The position numbers and the translations under genes are program-made. The notes under the pieces are model-generated. The model had not been told where the DNA came from. It searched no databases and was given only the letters and a program-made list of their open reading frames with translations. Shown here one piece after another: positions 35,697-43,737 of a stretch of DNA of 64,000 nucleotides. Each line of letters begins with the position of its first letter. The stretch's first letter is position 1. This stretch comes from Microbacterium sp. (GTDB lineage Bacteria; Actinomycetota; Actinomycetes; Actinomycetales; Microbacteriaceae), in the NCBI GenBank assembly GCA_031277945.1, contig JAITLK010000003.1, positions 496,001 through 560,000 of the forward strand. Direction: 5' to 3'.

Positions 35697-35833
35697 GCGC
35701 CCTCCCCATCCGCGTCGTGAACGCAGGAGGATGCGGCGAGATCATGACGGATAGCGTGGATCCCTCCTGCTTTCGGCGCATGGTCATGCGTTCGCGACAC
35801 GGCGCACGGCGGGCACGCCCCTAGGCTGGACGG

Positions 35834-36979
35834 GTGAGCGCCGAGAGTACGCAGGGGGCCGGGGAAGCCCGCAACCGACCGCTCACGCGCGCCCTCTCGA
35901 ACTCCTTCGCGCTACGCGTGTGGGCGCGCTTCAATCGCCGCAACGGCCTCCTGCTGGCAGCGGGCACCAGCGATCAGGCGGTGTTCGCCGTCTTCTCTGC
36001 GCTGTACATCGCCGTCGCCGTGCTGGGGATCTGGCTGGGGTCCTCCGTGCAGGCCGTGGACTCGCTGCTGGGGCTCGTGAGCGGTCTCGCACCGGGCCTC
36101 ATCTCGCTCGACGGCGGGCCGGGACTCATCTCCGATGTGCAGGTGCGTGATCTGGCCGCCGGCGCTCGTCCAGTCTGGTCGGTCACGGGCATCGTCGCCT
36201 TCGTCGTCTTCGCGTGGACGGCCGTGGGCTGGGTGACCTTCCTCCGCAGCGCCGTCCGAGACATGTTCGGCCTGCCCGCGGTGGACGCGCACTTCGCCAT
36301 GGTGAAGGTGTGGGACGCGCTTGCGGCGCTCGGCTACGCCATCCTGCTGCTCACCGGCGGCGCGATGAGCGCGATCGGCACCTCCGCGCTGGGCGGGGTG
36401 TTCGATGCCCTCGGCTGGGGCGAGTCGCTTCCGGCTGTCGCCCTCCTCGGCCGCTCTGCCACCGTCGTGGTCACCCTCCTCGTGGATTTCGTGGTACTCG
36501 TCACGCTGTTCACGTGGCTGAGCGGCACGGACCTTCGTCTCCGCCAGGTGCTTCCGGCATCTGCCGCGGGCGCCGTGGCGCTCGTGATCCTGCAGTTCTC
36601 CGCCGGATGGCTGCTCGGCCGCCCACCCGCCAACCCGCTGATCGCGACGTTCGCCATCCTGCTCGGGCTGTTCCTGTGGTTCCGAATAGCGATGATCGTG
36701 GTGCTGCTGGCGGCAGCCTGGATCACCGAGCGCGCGGATGAGACCGATACGCCCATCGTCGAACGCAGCGAGCACGAGCGGCGCATCGACGAGGCCGACC
36801 TGATGGTGCGAGCCGCGGAGGTGAGGTTGCGCGAGGCACGGCTTGCGCGCCGCGACGCTGCCTGGGCGGCGCGCGGCCGCGCCATCCGCACCGTCACGCG
36901 TGCTCGCGAGGAGCTGGAGGAGGCACGCGGGCGTCTGGCCGCGCTGGAGGCGCAACGCGCACACCGCGGCCGGCGCTGA
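35834..36979 (+). CDS. YihY/BrkB-family membrane protein (copy 2)
   Basis: A 381-residue paralogue of the preceding gene: RNGLLLAAGTSDQAVFAVFSAL and GRPPANPLIATFAILLGLFLWF align with copy 1 along the whole core, and the C-terminus is again a charged helix (RAREELEEARGRLAALEAQR). The shared layout points to a tandem duplication followed by divergence. GTG at 35834 follows TAGGCT (35822-35827) by 6 bases, so this copy has its own, probably leaderless, promoter. The 137-base gap before it holds nothing else I can recognise. Confidence 0.82.
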   Translation: MSAESTQGAGEARNRPLTRALSNSFALRVWARFNRRNGLLLAAGTSDQAVFAVFSALYIAVAVLGIWLGSSVQAVDSLLGLVSGLAPGLISLDGGPGLISDVQVRDLAAGARPVWSVTGIVAFVVFAWTAVGWVTFLRSAVRDMFGLPAVDAHFAMVKVWDALAALGYAILLLTGGAMSAIGTSALGGVFDALGWGESLPAVALLGRSATVVVTLLVDFVVLVTLFTWLSGTDLRLRQVLPASAAGAVALVILQFSAGWLLGRPPANPLIATFAILLGLFLWFRIAMIVVLLAAAWITERADETDTPIVERSEHERRIDEADLMVRAAEVRLREARLARRDAAWAARGRAIRTVTRAREELEEARGRLAALEAQRAHRGRR

Positions 36980-37020
36980 CGACGACCGGCAATGTCGGAG
37001 GGGGTCGATAACCTGTAGCC

Positions 37021-37863
37021 ATGACACGTCTTCGCATCGCATCCGTGAACGTCAACGGCATCCGAGCGGCGGTGCGCAACGGCATGCACGACTGGCTCGA
37101 GACGGCCGACGTCGACGTCCTCACCCTCCAGGAGGTCCGCGCCCCGCGCGCAGAGCTCGAGAAGGCGCTCCCCGGCTGGATCATCGTCGACGAGGAAGCC
37201 ACGGCCAAGGGGCGCGCGGGCGTCGCCATCGCCAGCCGCAGCGAGGCAGCCGCCGTCCGTATCGGCATCGCCGCCGCCGAACACGACACCGCCGGACGCT
37301 GGATCGAGTCCGACTTCGTCGTCAACGGCCGCACCGTCACAGTGGTCTCCGCGTACGTCTTCACCGGAGAGGCGGAGACCCCGGCCAAGCAGGATCCCAA
37401 GTGGGCCATGCTCGACGCCATGACGCTGCGGCTTCCCGAGCTCAGCGCCGACGACGCCCTTGCTCTCATCACCGGAGATCTCAACGTCGGCCACCGTGAG
37501 CTGGACATCAAGAACTGGAAGGGCAACGTCAAGAAGTCCGGGTTCCTCCCCCGCGAACGCGCCTACTTCGACCGCTTCCTCGGCGCCTCGGGCGCAGAGA
37601 TCACCGGAGTGGACGGATCCGTGGGCGCGGGCCTCGGCTGGATCGACGTGGGACGCACCCACGCAGGCGAGGTTCCCGGTCCGTACACCTGGTGGTCCGC
37701 ACGCGGCAAGGCGTTCGACAACGACTCCGGGTGGCGCATCGACTACCACCTCGCATCTCCCGCACTCGCCGCCGTTGCGTCGAACTACTCCGTGTTCCGC
37801 GCACCCAGCTACGACACCCGCTGGAGCGATCACGCCCCCGTGATCGTCGATTACGAGATCTGA
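37021..37863 (+). CDS. xthA: Exodeoxyribonuclease III
   Basis: A 280-residue AP endonuclease/exonuclease of the ExoIII family: IASVNVNGIRAA (metal-site Asn), LTLQEVRAP (catalytic Glu), ALITGDLNVGHRELDIKN (Asp and Asn), WRIDYHLASP and the terminal WSDHAPVIVDY (Asp-His). It cuts at abasic sites in base-excision repair, and an Fpg/Nei glycosylase lies 2.8 kb away. ATG at 37021 follows TAACCT (37009-37014) by 6 bases. It converges on the small membrane protein gene with only 5 bases between stops. Confidence 0.93.
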   Translation: MTRLRIASVNVNGIRAAVRNGMHDWLETADVDVLTLQEVRAPRAELEKALPGWIIVDEEATAKGRAGVAIASRSEAAAVRIGIAAAEHDTAGRWIESDFVVNGRTVTVVSAYVFTGEAETPAKQDPKWAMLDAMTLRLPELSADDALALITGDLNVGHRELDIKNWKGNVKKSGFLPRERAYFDRFLGASGAEITGVDGSVGAGLGWIDVGRTHAGEVPGPYTWWSARGKAFDNDSGWRIDYHLASPALAAVASNYSVFRAPSYDTRWSDHAPVIVDYEI

Positions 37864-37868
37864 ACCGT

Positions 37869-38384
37869 CTATGCGGCAGGCGCGGACGGGGAGATCTGCA
37901 CGCCCCGTCCGCGCGCCGCATCGACACGACGCAGTACCGCGATCTCCTCGGGGGTGAAGCAGCGCCGCGGGAGCACGCCCATCACGTTCGATCCGGTGCG
38001 CTGCACGAGCACGGCGTCCGTGTGCACCATGGCCCGGCGGAACATCGGAAGCACGGTGGACGCCGACCCGGCGGGGCCGGCGGTCTTCAAGGCTCCGTCT
38101 TCGATCCAGGCGCGCATCCAGGAGCCCACCGGCATCGCCGCGCGTGACGCGCGCGTGACCTGGCGGCCCAGCGCGGATGGCAGGAGGACGAGCACGAGCG
38201 CCGCAACAGCCGCGGCCACCCAGAAGAACGGCTGCGCGGCGAGGGCCACGAGCACGAAAACGAGAGCCGCCACGGCGAAGACGACCAGGGCCACGACGGT
38301 CGCCGGTCGCGTCATCATGTGACGCGTGAAATCGCGGCGGATGCCGCGGATGTCGGCTTCGGTGATGGTGATCTGCTCCCCCAT
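37869..38384 (-). CDS. Small membrane protein of unknown function (YcxB-like layout)
   Basis: A 171-residue protein with a charged N-terminus (TEADIRGIRRDFTRH), two adjacent hydrophobic segments (VVALVVFAVAALVFVLVAL and FFWVAAAVAALVLVLLPSAL), and a soluble C-terminal domain ending in a loop PRRCFTPEEIAVLRR. The pattern of two membrane helices and a small beta domain with a late FTPEE motif resembles YcxB-like proteins. No function can be given. ATG at 38384 follows CATACT (38396-38391) by 6 bases, divergent from trpS. Confidence 0.72.
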   Translation of the reverse strand: MGEQITITEADIRGIRRDFTRHMMTRPATVVALVVFAVAALVFVLVALAAQPFFWVAAAVAALVLVLLPSALGRQVTRASRAAMPVGSWMRAWIEDGALKTAGPAGSASTVLPMFRRAMVHTDAVLVQRTGSNVMGVLPRRCFTPEEIAVLRRVDAARGRGVQISPSAPAA

Positions 38385-38454
38385 GCGGCCAGTATGGCAG
38401 CCGCACCGGCCCGCAGAGACCGAGGCATGGCCACGGCCCGCGTAGGATCGAGGA

Positions 38455-39462
38455 GTGACTGGAAAAGCGCGTCTCTACTCTGGAATGCAGCCCTCCGCCG
38501 ATTCTCTGCAGATCGGCAACTACATCGGCGCGCTGATGCAGTGGCGCGGCCTGCAGGACTCCTACGACGCGTTCTTCTCCGTCGTCGACCTCCACGCCCT
38601 CACCGTTCCGCAGGATCCGCAGCAGCTGCGTGAGAAGACACGCCGAACCGCCGCGCAGTATATCGCCGCCGGAATCGAGCCGACACGCTCCACCCTCTAC
38701 GTGCAGTCCCACGTCCCCGCCCATGCGGAACTCGCCTGGATCCTCTCGACCCTCACCGGCTTCGGCGAGGCGGGACGCATGACCCAGTTCAAGGACAAGT
38801 CGTCACGATACGGGGCCGACACCACCAGTGTGGGTCTGTTCACCTACCCGGTGCTGATGGCAGCCGACATCCTGCTGTACCAGACGGACGTCGTTCCCGT
38901 CGGCGAGGACCAGAAGCAGCACGTCGAGCTCACCCGCGACCTCGCGGAGCGCTTCAACACCCGCTTCGGTGAGACCTTCCGCGTGCCGAACCCCGTGATC
39001 CAGCAGGAGACCGCTCGCATCTACGATCTGCAGAACCCGACGTCGAAGATGTCGAAGTCGGCGGAGAACCAGTCGGGTGTGCTCTACCTGCTCGATGAGC
39101 CCAGCGTCAACGCGAAGAAGATCATGCGCGCGGTGACCGACAACGACGGCACCGTCCGCTACGACCGCCAGAACAAGCCCGGTGTGTCGAACCTGCTGGT
39201 GATCATGTCCGCGCTCACCGGCCGTCAGGTGCCGGCGATCGAGGATGACTTCACGGGTAAGGGGTACGGCGACTTCAAGAAGGCCGTCGCCGAGGCCGTC
39301 GTGAGCGAGTTCGAGCCGGTGCGCGCGAAGGCCCTCGAGCTGATGGCCGATCCTGCAGAGCTGGACCGCGTCCTGTCGGTGAACGCCGGCAAGGCGGAAG
39401 CTGTCGCCGACCAGACGCTTGGTGACGTATACGACAAGGTCGGCCTGCTGCGTCGCCGCTGA
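38455..39462 (+). CDS. trpS: Tryptophanyl-tRNA synthetase
   Basis: A 335-residue class I aminoacyl-tRNA synthetase: LYSGMQPSADSLQIGNYIGA contains the HIGH-equivalent QIGN, and TSKMSKSAEN the KMSKS loop; DLHALTV and YQTDVVPVGEDQKQHVELTRD are Trp-specific features. It charges tRNA-Trp. GTG at 38455 stands 6 bases after TAGGAT (38443-38448) with gagga between. A 15-bp terminator hairpin follows. Confidence 0.95.
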   Translation: MTGKARLYSGMQPSADSLQIGNYIGALMQWRGLQDSYDAFFSVVDLHALTVPQDPQQLREKTRRTAAQYIAAGIEPTRSTLYVQSHVPAHAELAWILSTLTGFGEAGRMTQFKDKSSRYGADTTSVGLFTYPVLMAADILLYQTDVVPVGEDQKQHVELTRDLAERFNTRFGETFRVPNPVIQQETARIYDLQNPTSKMSKSAENQSGVLYLLDEPSVNAKKIMRAVTDNDGTVRYDRQNKPGVSNLLVIMSALTGRQVPAIEDDFTGKGYGDFKKAVAEAVVSEFEPVRAKALELMADPAELDRVLSVNAGKAEAVADQTLGDVYDKVGLLRRR

Positions 39463-39474
39463 GCACGACACTTC

Positions 39475-39509
39475 GACGGAGGGAGCGGCAGGACGCCGCT
39501 CCCTCCGTC
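39475..39509 (+). terminator. Terminator hairpin after trpS
   Basis: Perfect 15-bp inverted repeat gacggagggagcggc / gccgctccctccgtc around aggac, 12 bases after the trpS stop; followed by cgtta. Confidence 0.82.
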
Positions 39510-39525
39510 CGTTACCGGGACACTG

Positions 39526-40107
39526 ATGATGAGCACTCCGATTCTCCGCACCACGAGACTGACCCTGTCGGCACCGACCCCCGCGGATGCGGAAGCGATC
39601 ACCGACGCCTGCCAGGATCCGGAAATCCCCCGCTGGACGCCGCTGCCCTCGCCGTACACCACGCAGCACGCGGTGGAGTTCATCGGAGAGGCCGCTTCCC
39701 GCGCGGAGGCGGACACCGGTCATGAATGGGCGATCCGCGCCGCTGGGGACGGCGCCGCCGTATCGCTGGTCGGCATGATCAGCCTCACGCGGCGCGGCCC
39801 CGGCGCCGCTGAGATCGGATTCTGGATGCGCGCCGATCAGCGCGGCAACGGATATCTGACGGAAGCGGCCCGCGCCGTCATCGATCACGCGTTCGAGCCC
39901 TCGGGTCTGGGCCTGGATCGCCTGGAGTGGAACGCGGCCGCGGGCAACATGGCATCGGCACGCGCCGCTCGCGCGCTCGGATTCCGCTTCGAGGGCGTCC
40001 GCCGCGGTGCTTTCATCACCACGAGCGGCGGGCGCACCGACGGGTGGAGCGCCGGGCGGCTGTTCACCGACTCCCCGGATCCTGCCGCCTGGGACGTCCT
40101 CGACTGA
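39526..40107 (+). CDS. GNAT-family N-acetyltransferase (RimJ/RimL-like)
   Basis: A 193-residue acetyltransferase: RTTRLTLSAPTPADAEAI at the N-terminus, AEIGFWMRADQRGNGYLTEA with the acetyl-CoA loop (QRGNGY), and NMASARAARALGFRFEG, the classic RimJ/RimL C-terminal block. The substrate is unknown. It starts 16 bases after the trpS terminator; ATG at 39526 and 39529 are both possible and no clear ribosome site decides between them. Confidence 0.82.
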   Translation: MMSTPILRTTRLTLSAPTPADAEAITDACQDPEIPRWTPLPSPYTTQHAVEFIGEAASRAEADTGHEWAIRAAGDGAAVSLVGMISLTRRGPGAAEIGFWMRADQRGNGYLTEAARAVIDHAFEPSGLGLDRLEWNAAAGNMASARAARALGFRFEGVRRGAFITTSGGRTDGWSAGRLFTDSPDPAAWDVLD

Positions 40108-40112
40108 GATAC

Positions 40113-40141
40113 TTGTCCGCGTGCGAGGTGCGAGCTAGGGT
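40113..40141 (+). promoter_or_regulatory. Promoter of the lipoprotein gene
   Basis: TTGTCC (40113-40118) and TAGGGT (40136-40141) are exactly 17 bases apart, and the ATG follows the -10 by 6 bases, so the message is probably leaderless. This is the clearest -35/-10/start combination of its kind in the window. Confidence 0.65.
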
Positions 40142-40147
40142 CGCGGC

Positions 40148-40603
40148 ATGCGTACGATCCTCGCGACCGGAACCGTCGCACTCGGCTTGGTGCTGGCGCT
40201 CTGCAGTTGCACTCCAACGCCCACCGTCGAGGTGATTTCGCCGGAGGAGTCCGACGTGGCCACGCCGATCCCGGCTCTGATCTCACCGTCCGACGACGTG
40301 GTCACACCGGCGACACCGGAGAACGCCACCGTCATCGCGGAGTACGCCGCCACCGAGGGTCCGCTTCCGCGAATGAGCACCCATGACTTCGTCGGGACGA
40401 TGGGTGCCGATCTGACGTGCACGGGTGGCGCTTCGCTGAGGTTCGGAATCCTGTCCGGCAGTTCCGCGGAGGTGCCCTGCGACGGGAAGACGTACCGTAT
40501 CCTTCACGACTCGAACCTCTCCGTCGCGGCTGGCGGGTTGGAGGTCACCGCCCCATCCGATACACGGTGGGCTGCCGTGGTCTGGCTCTTCCCGGAAGGC
40601 TGA
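40148..40603 (+). CDS. Small lipoprotein of unknown function
   Basis: A 151-residue protein with a lipoprotein signal (Arg2, hydrophobic VALGLVLALCSC; the lipidated residue is probably Cys21). Then comes a Thr/Pro/Glu-rich spacer (residues 22-75) and a compact ~65-residue domain with two cysteines (LTCTGGASLRFGI and AEVPCDGKTYR) that may form a disulfide. I do not recognise the domain. It ends 40 bases before the Fpg/Nei gene, which has its own -10-like CAGGAT. Confidence 0.74.
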   Translation: MRTILATGTVALGLVLALCSCTPTPTVEVISPEESDVATPIPALISPSDDVVTPATPENATVIAEYAATEGPLPRMSTHDFVGTMGADLTCTGGASLRFGILSGSSAEVPCDGKTYRILHDSNLSVAAGGLEVTAPSDTRWAAVVWLFPEG

Positions 40604-40643
40604 GACGGTCGTCGATGTCGGCGCCGGGTGGCAGGATGGGGCC

Positions 40644-41519
40644 ATGCCTGAGATGCCGGAGGTGCAGGGCCTCGTCGACTACCTCGACGATCGTCTGACC
40701 GCGCGCACGATCACCAAGACGTCGGTCGCATCCATCGCCGCGCTGAAGACCTTCGATCCCCCGATCCAAGCCCTCATCGACGCGGAGGTGCGCGCGGTGA
40801 CCCGCCACGGGAAGTTCGTCGACATCCTCACGCTCACCCCGGCCGGCGACGAGGTGCATCTCATCTTCCATCTGGCCAAGGCCGGATGGCTGCGCTGGTA
40901 CGACGCGCTGCCGGCCACGGTCATCAAACCGGGTCGCACTCCCATCGCCCTGCGAGTCGGCTTCGATGACGGTTCGGGTTTCGACCTCACAGAGGCGGGC
41001 ACCAAGAAGTCTCTCGCGGTGTACGTCACCCGCGATCCGCAGACCGTGCCGGGGATCGCCCGTCTCGGCCCCGATCCCCTGCGGCCGCCGCTCACGCTCG
41101 ACCAGTTTCGAGCGATGCTCTCCGGCCGTCGCACCCAGATCAAGGGGCTGCTGCGCGATCAGTCCGTCATCGGCGGCATCGGCAACGCGTATTCGGACGA
41201 GATCCTGCACGCCGCCAAGCTCTCCCCCTACGCCATCGCGGCGACATTGGGCGAGGAGGAGACCGCGCGGCTGCATCAGGCGATGATCGATACCCTCACC
41301 CATGCGATCTCGGTGGCCTCCGGAAAGCCGCCCGCCGAGCTGAAAGACGCCAAGCGTGCGGGCATGAGCGTCCATGCACAGGCGGGAAAGCCCTGCCCCG
41401 TGTGCGGCGACACGGTACGCAGCGTGTTCTTCGCGGATCGCTCGCTGGAGTACTGCCCCACGTGCCAGACCGGCGGCAAGCCGCTGGCGGATCGTCGCCT
41501 CAGCCGGCTGCTGAAGTAG
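40644..41519 (+). CDS. Fpg/Nei-family DNA glycosylase
   Basis: A 291-residue DNA glycosylase/AP lyase. The N-terminus PEMPEV (Pro2 as nucleophile, Glu3) is the Fpg/Nei signature with Met in place of the usual Leu; the helix-two-turn-helix is in QSVIGGIGNAYSDEIL, and the C-terminal zinc finger has CPVCG and CPTCQTGGKPLADRR. It removes oxidised bases. The sequence does not settle whether it prefers 8-oxoguanine (Fpg) or oxidised pyrimidines (Nei). ATG follows CAGGAT (40632-40637) by 6 bases. It converges on the TetR gene with 6 bases between. Confidence 0.9.
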   Translation: MPEMPEVQGLVDYLDDRLTARTITKTSVASIAALKTFDPPIQALIDAEVRAVTRHGKFVDILTLTPAGDEVHLIFHLAKAGWLRWYDALPATVIKPGRTPIALRVGFDDGSGFDLTEAGTKKSLAVYVTRDPQTVPGIARLGPDPLRPPLTLDQFRAMLSGRRTQIKGLLRDQSVIGGIGNAYSDEILHAAKLSPYAIAATLGEEETARLHQAMIDTLTHAISVASGKPPAELKDAKRAGMSVHAQAGKPCPVCGDTVRSVFFADRSLEYCPTCQTGGKPLADRRLSRLLK

Positions 41520-41525
41520 GGCTGC

Positions 41526-42176
41526 TCAGGCCGCGACCACGGGAAGCGCGGCATCGAACGCCTCGCGCCCCGCGGGCGTGAGCCACTCCCCCACCACACC
41601 GCGGATCTCTCGAGCCAGATCCACCTCCGAATCGAACAGCCACTGCAGCTGCAGTCCGTCCATCAGCGAGGTGAGACGCAGGGCGGCGCTGCGCGCATCG
41701 AGGTCTGCCCGCACGAGTCCGCGCGCCTGCAGCGCGGCCAGCGCCCGTGCCGTTCCCCGCCGGATGCGCTCGTTGCGCTGCGTGAAGTAGTCGTGAGCCG
41801 GATGGTCGGTGGCCGCCGCTTCCGCCGAGAGGCGGACGAAGAGTTCGATGAGTCCCGGTACCAGCCGGTTGTGATCGGCGAGATCGACCATGCCGCGCAG
41901 AACCCCGATAGCGCCGTGCGCCTCGACGTACGGCGCGAAACGCTCCTGGTCTTCCTCGTCGCGCGCCTCCAGCACCGCGTGCAGAAGTGCTTCCTTGTCG
42001 GCGAAGTGGTGGAGCAGGCCCGCGCGGGAGATGCCGCATGTCGCGGCGATTTCCAGGATCGTGGCCGAGACGAAGCCGCGTTCGGCGAAGTGCTCCGATG
42101 CGGTGCGGATGATCACATCGCGGCGCGCACGACCATTGGCGTAGCCGCGGGCTTCGGCGTCGTCGGTCGGGGTCAT
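41526..42176 (-). CDS. TetR/AcrR-family regulator of the sugar MFS-GH3 operon
   Basis: A 216-residue TetR-type repressor: HTH at residues ~20-65 (ILEIAATCGISRAGLLHHFADKEALLHAV; key pattern A-x3-G-x5-L-x-x-H-F), followed by a ligand-binding helical domain (MDGLQLQWLFDSEVDLA). It is divergent from the MFS/GH3 operon and probably represses it and itself through two mirror-image boxes in the gap. ATG at 42176 follows TAGCGT (42188-42183) by 6 bases. A decayed copy of its last third lies at 45.6-45.8 kb. Confidence 0.88.
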   Translation of the reverse strand: MTPTDDAEARGYANGRARRDVIIRTASEHFAERGFVSATILEIAATCGISRAGLLHHFADKEALLHAVLEARDEEDQERFAPYVEAHGAIGVLRGMVDLADHNRLVPGLIELFVRLSAEAAATDHPAHDYFTQRNERIRRGTARALAALQARGLVRADLDARSAALRLTSLMDGLQLQWLFDSEVDLAREIRGVVGEWLTPAGREAFDAALPVVAA

Positions 42177-42202
42177 GCTGACACGCTAGCACTCGCGCCG
42201 CG

Positions 42203-42219
42203 AAAACCGACACATGTGT
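42203..42219 (-). promoter_or_regulatory. TetR operator, copy facing the regulator gene
   Basis: Minus-strand sequence ACACATGTGTCGGTTTT, whose core acacatgtgt is a perfect 10-bp palindrome. It lies just upstream of the TAGCGT -10 of the TetR gene, over the expected -35 position. The same 17-base sequence with one change is found at 42303-42319 in opposite orientation, exactly 100 bases away. Confidence 0.7.
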
Positions 42220-42302
42220 AGATATTCCTGTGGAAATCGTGCTCATCTCCTCGCGAAGGCAGCCCGAAAAGGCTTGCCTATCAGGCTCTTCTCTCAACAC
42301 CT

Positions 42303-42319
42303 ACACACGTGTCGGTTTT
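42303..42319 (+). promoter_or_regulatory. TetR operator, copy facing the MFS-GH3 operon
   Basis: Plus-strand ACACACGTGTCGGTTTT, the mirror copy of the box at 42203-42219 (16 of 17 identical when both are read toward their genes). TAGCGT (42325-42330) follows as -10. An ATG at 42338, 7 bases past this -10, opens a 10-codon frame ending at 42370, so a small leaderless leader peptide before the MFS gene is possible. The rest of the 241-base gap shows nothing else. Confidence 0.7.
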
Positions 42320-42417
42320 CATGCTAGCGTCTTCGCAATGGTCACGGCGGACCATCCCGGCTCCGCCTGACCGGCATCACCTCCCACTCGAGACCCCTGA
42401 CCTGGCAAGGATTGACA

Positions 42418-43728
42418 ATGTCGTCGACTTCACCCGACGCGCCGGAAACGGTGCAACCGCCGCTCACGCAGACCACGTACGTCCGCACCGCCTCGGGCGA
42501 GGATGACCCGCCCGCGCCGCTGAAGGGCATCACACGACTGCTTGCTTGGATTATCCCGGCGAACTTCGCCATCTTCGTGATCTGGGGAGCGGTCCCTGGC
42601 ATCCTTCTTCAGGCGCAGCTGATGGCGATGTTCCCCGACGAGAAGGCCCAAGTCGCCAACATCGCAATCGTGATGACGATCGGTGCCCTCGGTGCGATGA
42701 TCGCTCAGCCCGCTGCCGGCCAGCTTTCCGATCGAACGCGTTCGAAGTTTGGTCGCCGCGCTCCGTGGATCATCGGTGGCGCCGTGGCCGGAGGCGTCGC
42801 GCTCATCATCCTCGGCTTCATGAACGATCTCGTGGGCATCATCTTCGCCTGGACGCTGGTCCAGGTCGCATACAACTTCGCGCAAGGTCCACTCTCTGCC
42901 ATTCTGCCGGACCGGGTGCCCGTCGCACGGCGCGGCACCTTCGCCGCACTTTCCGGCATCGGTCTGATGCTCGGCGCCCTCGGAGGGCAGATCATCGGCT
43001 CACAACTCGCGCACACGATCTCGCTGGCCTACGTGATCTTCGCTGTGTTCGCCGTTGTCGTCCTGATCGGATTTGTGGTGGCCAATCCCGATCGGCCGAG
43101 CACGAACTTCGAGAACGAGGCCTTCAGCTTCGGCGAGTTCCTTCGGACGTTCTGGGTCAACCCGCTCAAACACCCTGACTTCTTCTGGGCTTTCACCGGC
43201 CGGCTTCTGCTGTACACAGGCTACTTCGCGGTGACGGGCTTCCAGCTGCTCATTTTGAAGAACTATCTCAAGGTGCCCGACCCGTTCGCGGTCATTCCGC
43301 TCCTTGGCATCCTGAGTCTTGTTGGCGTCCTCGTGGCCACTGTCATCTCCGGCCCTCTTTCGGACCGCGTGGGCCGTCGGAAGCCGTTCGTCTTTGCGTC
43401 GTCGCTGGTGATGGGCCTTTCGCTCATCCTGCCGTGGGTATGGCCGACCTATACCTCCTGGCTGATCATGACCGTCGTGATCGGCTTCGGGTTCGGGATG
43501 TTCCAGGCCGTCGACACGGCCCTGATGAGCCAGGTCCTGCCGTCCGCCAAGAACTTCGCCAAGGACCTCGGCGTGGTGAACATCGCAGCCACCCTCCCGC
43601 AGACCTTCGCCCCCGGAGTGGCCGGCGCGATTGTGCTGGCGTTCGGCTACGAAGCCCTGTTCCCCATCGGCATCGTCCTCAGCATTCTCGGCGCCGTCAG
43701 CGTCTGGTTCATCAAGTCCGCCAAGTAG
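42418..43728 (+). CDS. MFS sugar transporter (GPH/SLC45-like glycoside uptake)
   Basis: A 436-residue membrane protein with 12 hydrophobic segments. The loop after segment 2 reads GQLSDRTRSKFGRRAPWI, the motif A form of glycoside/sucrose-type H+ symporters, and its counterpart in the second half is GPLSDRVGRRKPFV. It most likely brings a disaccharide or glycoside into the cell for the GH3 enzyme encoded 9 bases downstream. ATG at 42418 has caagga before it; an in-frame TTG at 42412 is less likely. Confidence 0.86.
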   Translation: MSSTSPDAPETVQPPLTQTTYVRTASGEDDPPAPLKGITRLLAWIIPANFAIFVIWGAVPGILLQAQLMAMFPDEKAQVANIAIVMTIGALGAMIAQPAAGQLSDRTRSKFGRRAPWIIGGAVAGGVALIILGFMNDLVGIIFAWTLVQVAYNFAQGPLSAILPDRVPVARRGTFAALSGIGLMLGALGGQIIGSQLAHTISLAYVIFAVFAVVVLIGFVVANPDRPSTNFENEAFSFGEFLRTFWVNPLKHPDFFWAFTGRLLLYTGYFAVTGFQLLILKNYLKVPDPFAVIPLLGILSLVGVLVATVISGPLSDRVGRRKPFVFASSLVMGLSLILPWVWPTYTSWLIMTVVIGFGFGMFQAVDTALMSQVLPSAKNFAKDLGVVNIAATLPQTFAPGVAGAIVLAFGYEALFPIGIVLSILGAVSVWFIKSAK

Positions 43729-43737
43729 GAAGAGATC

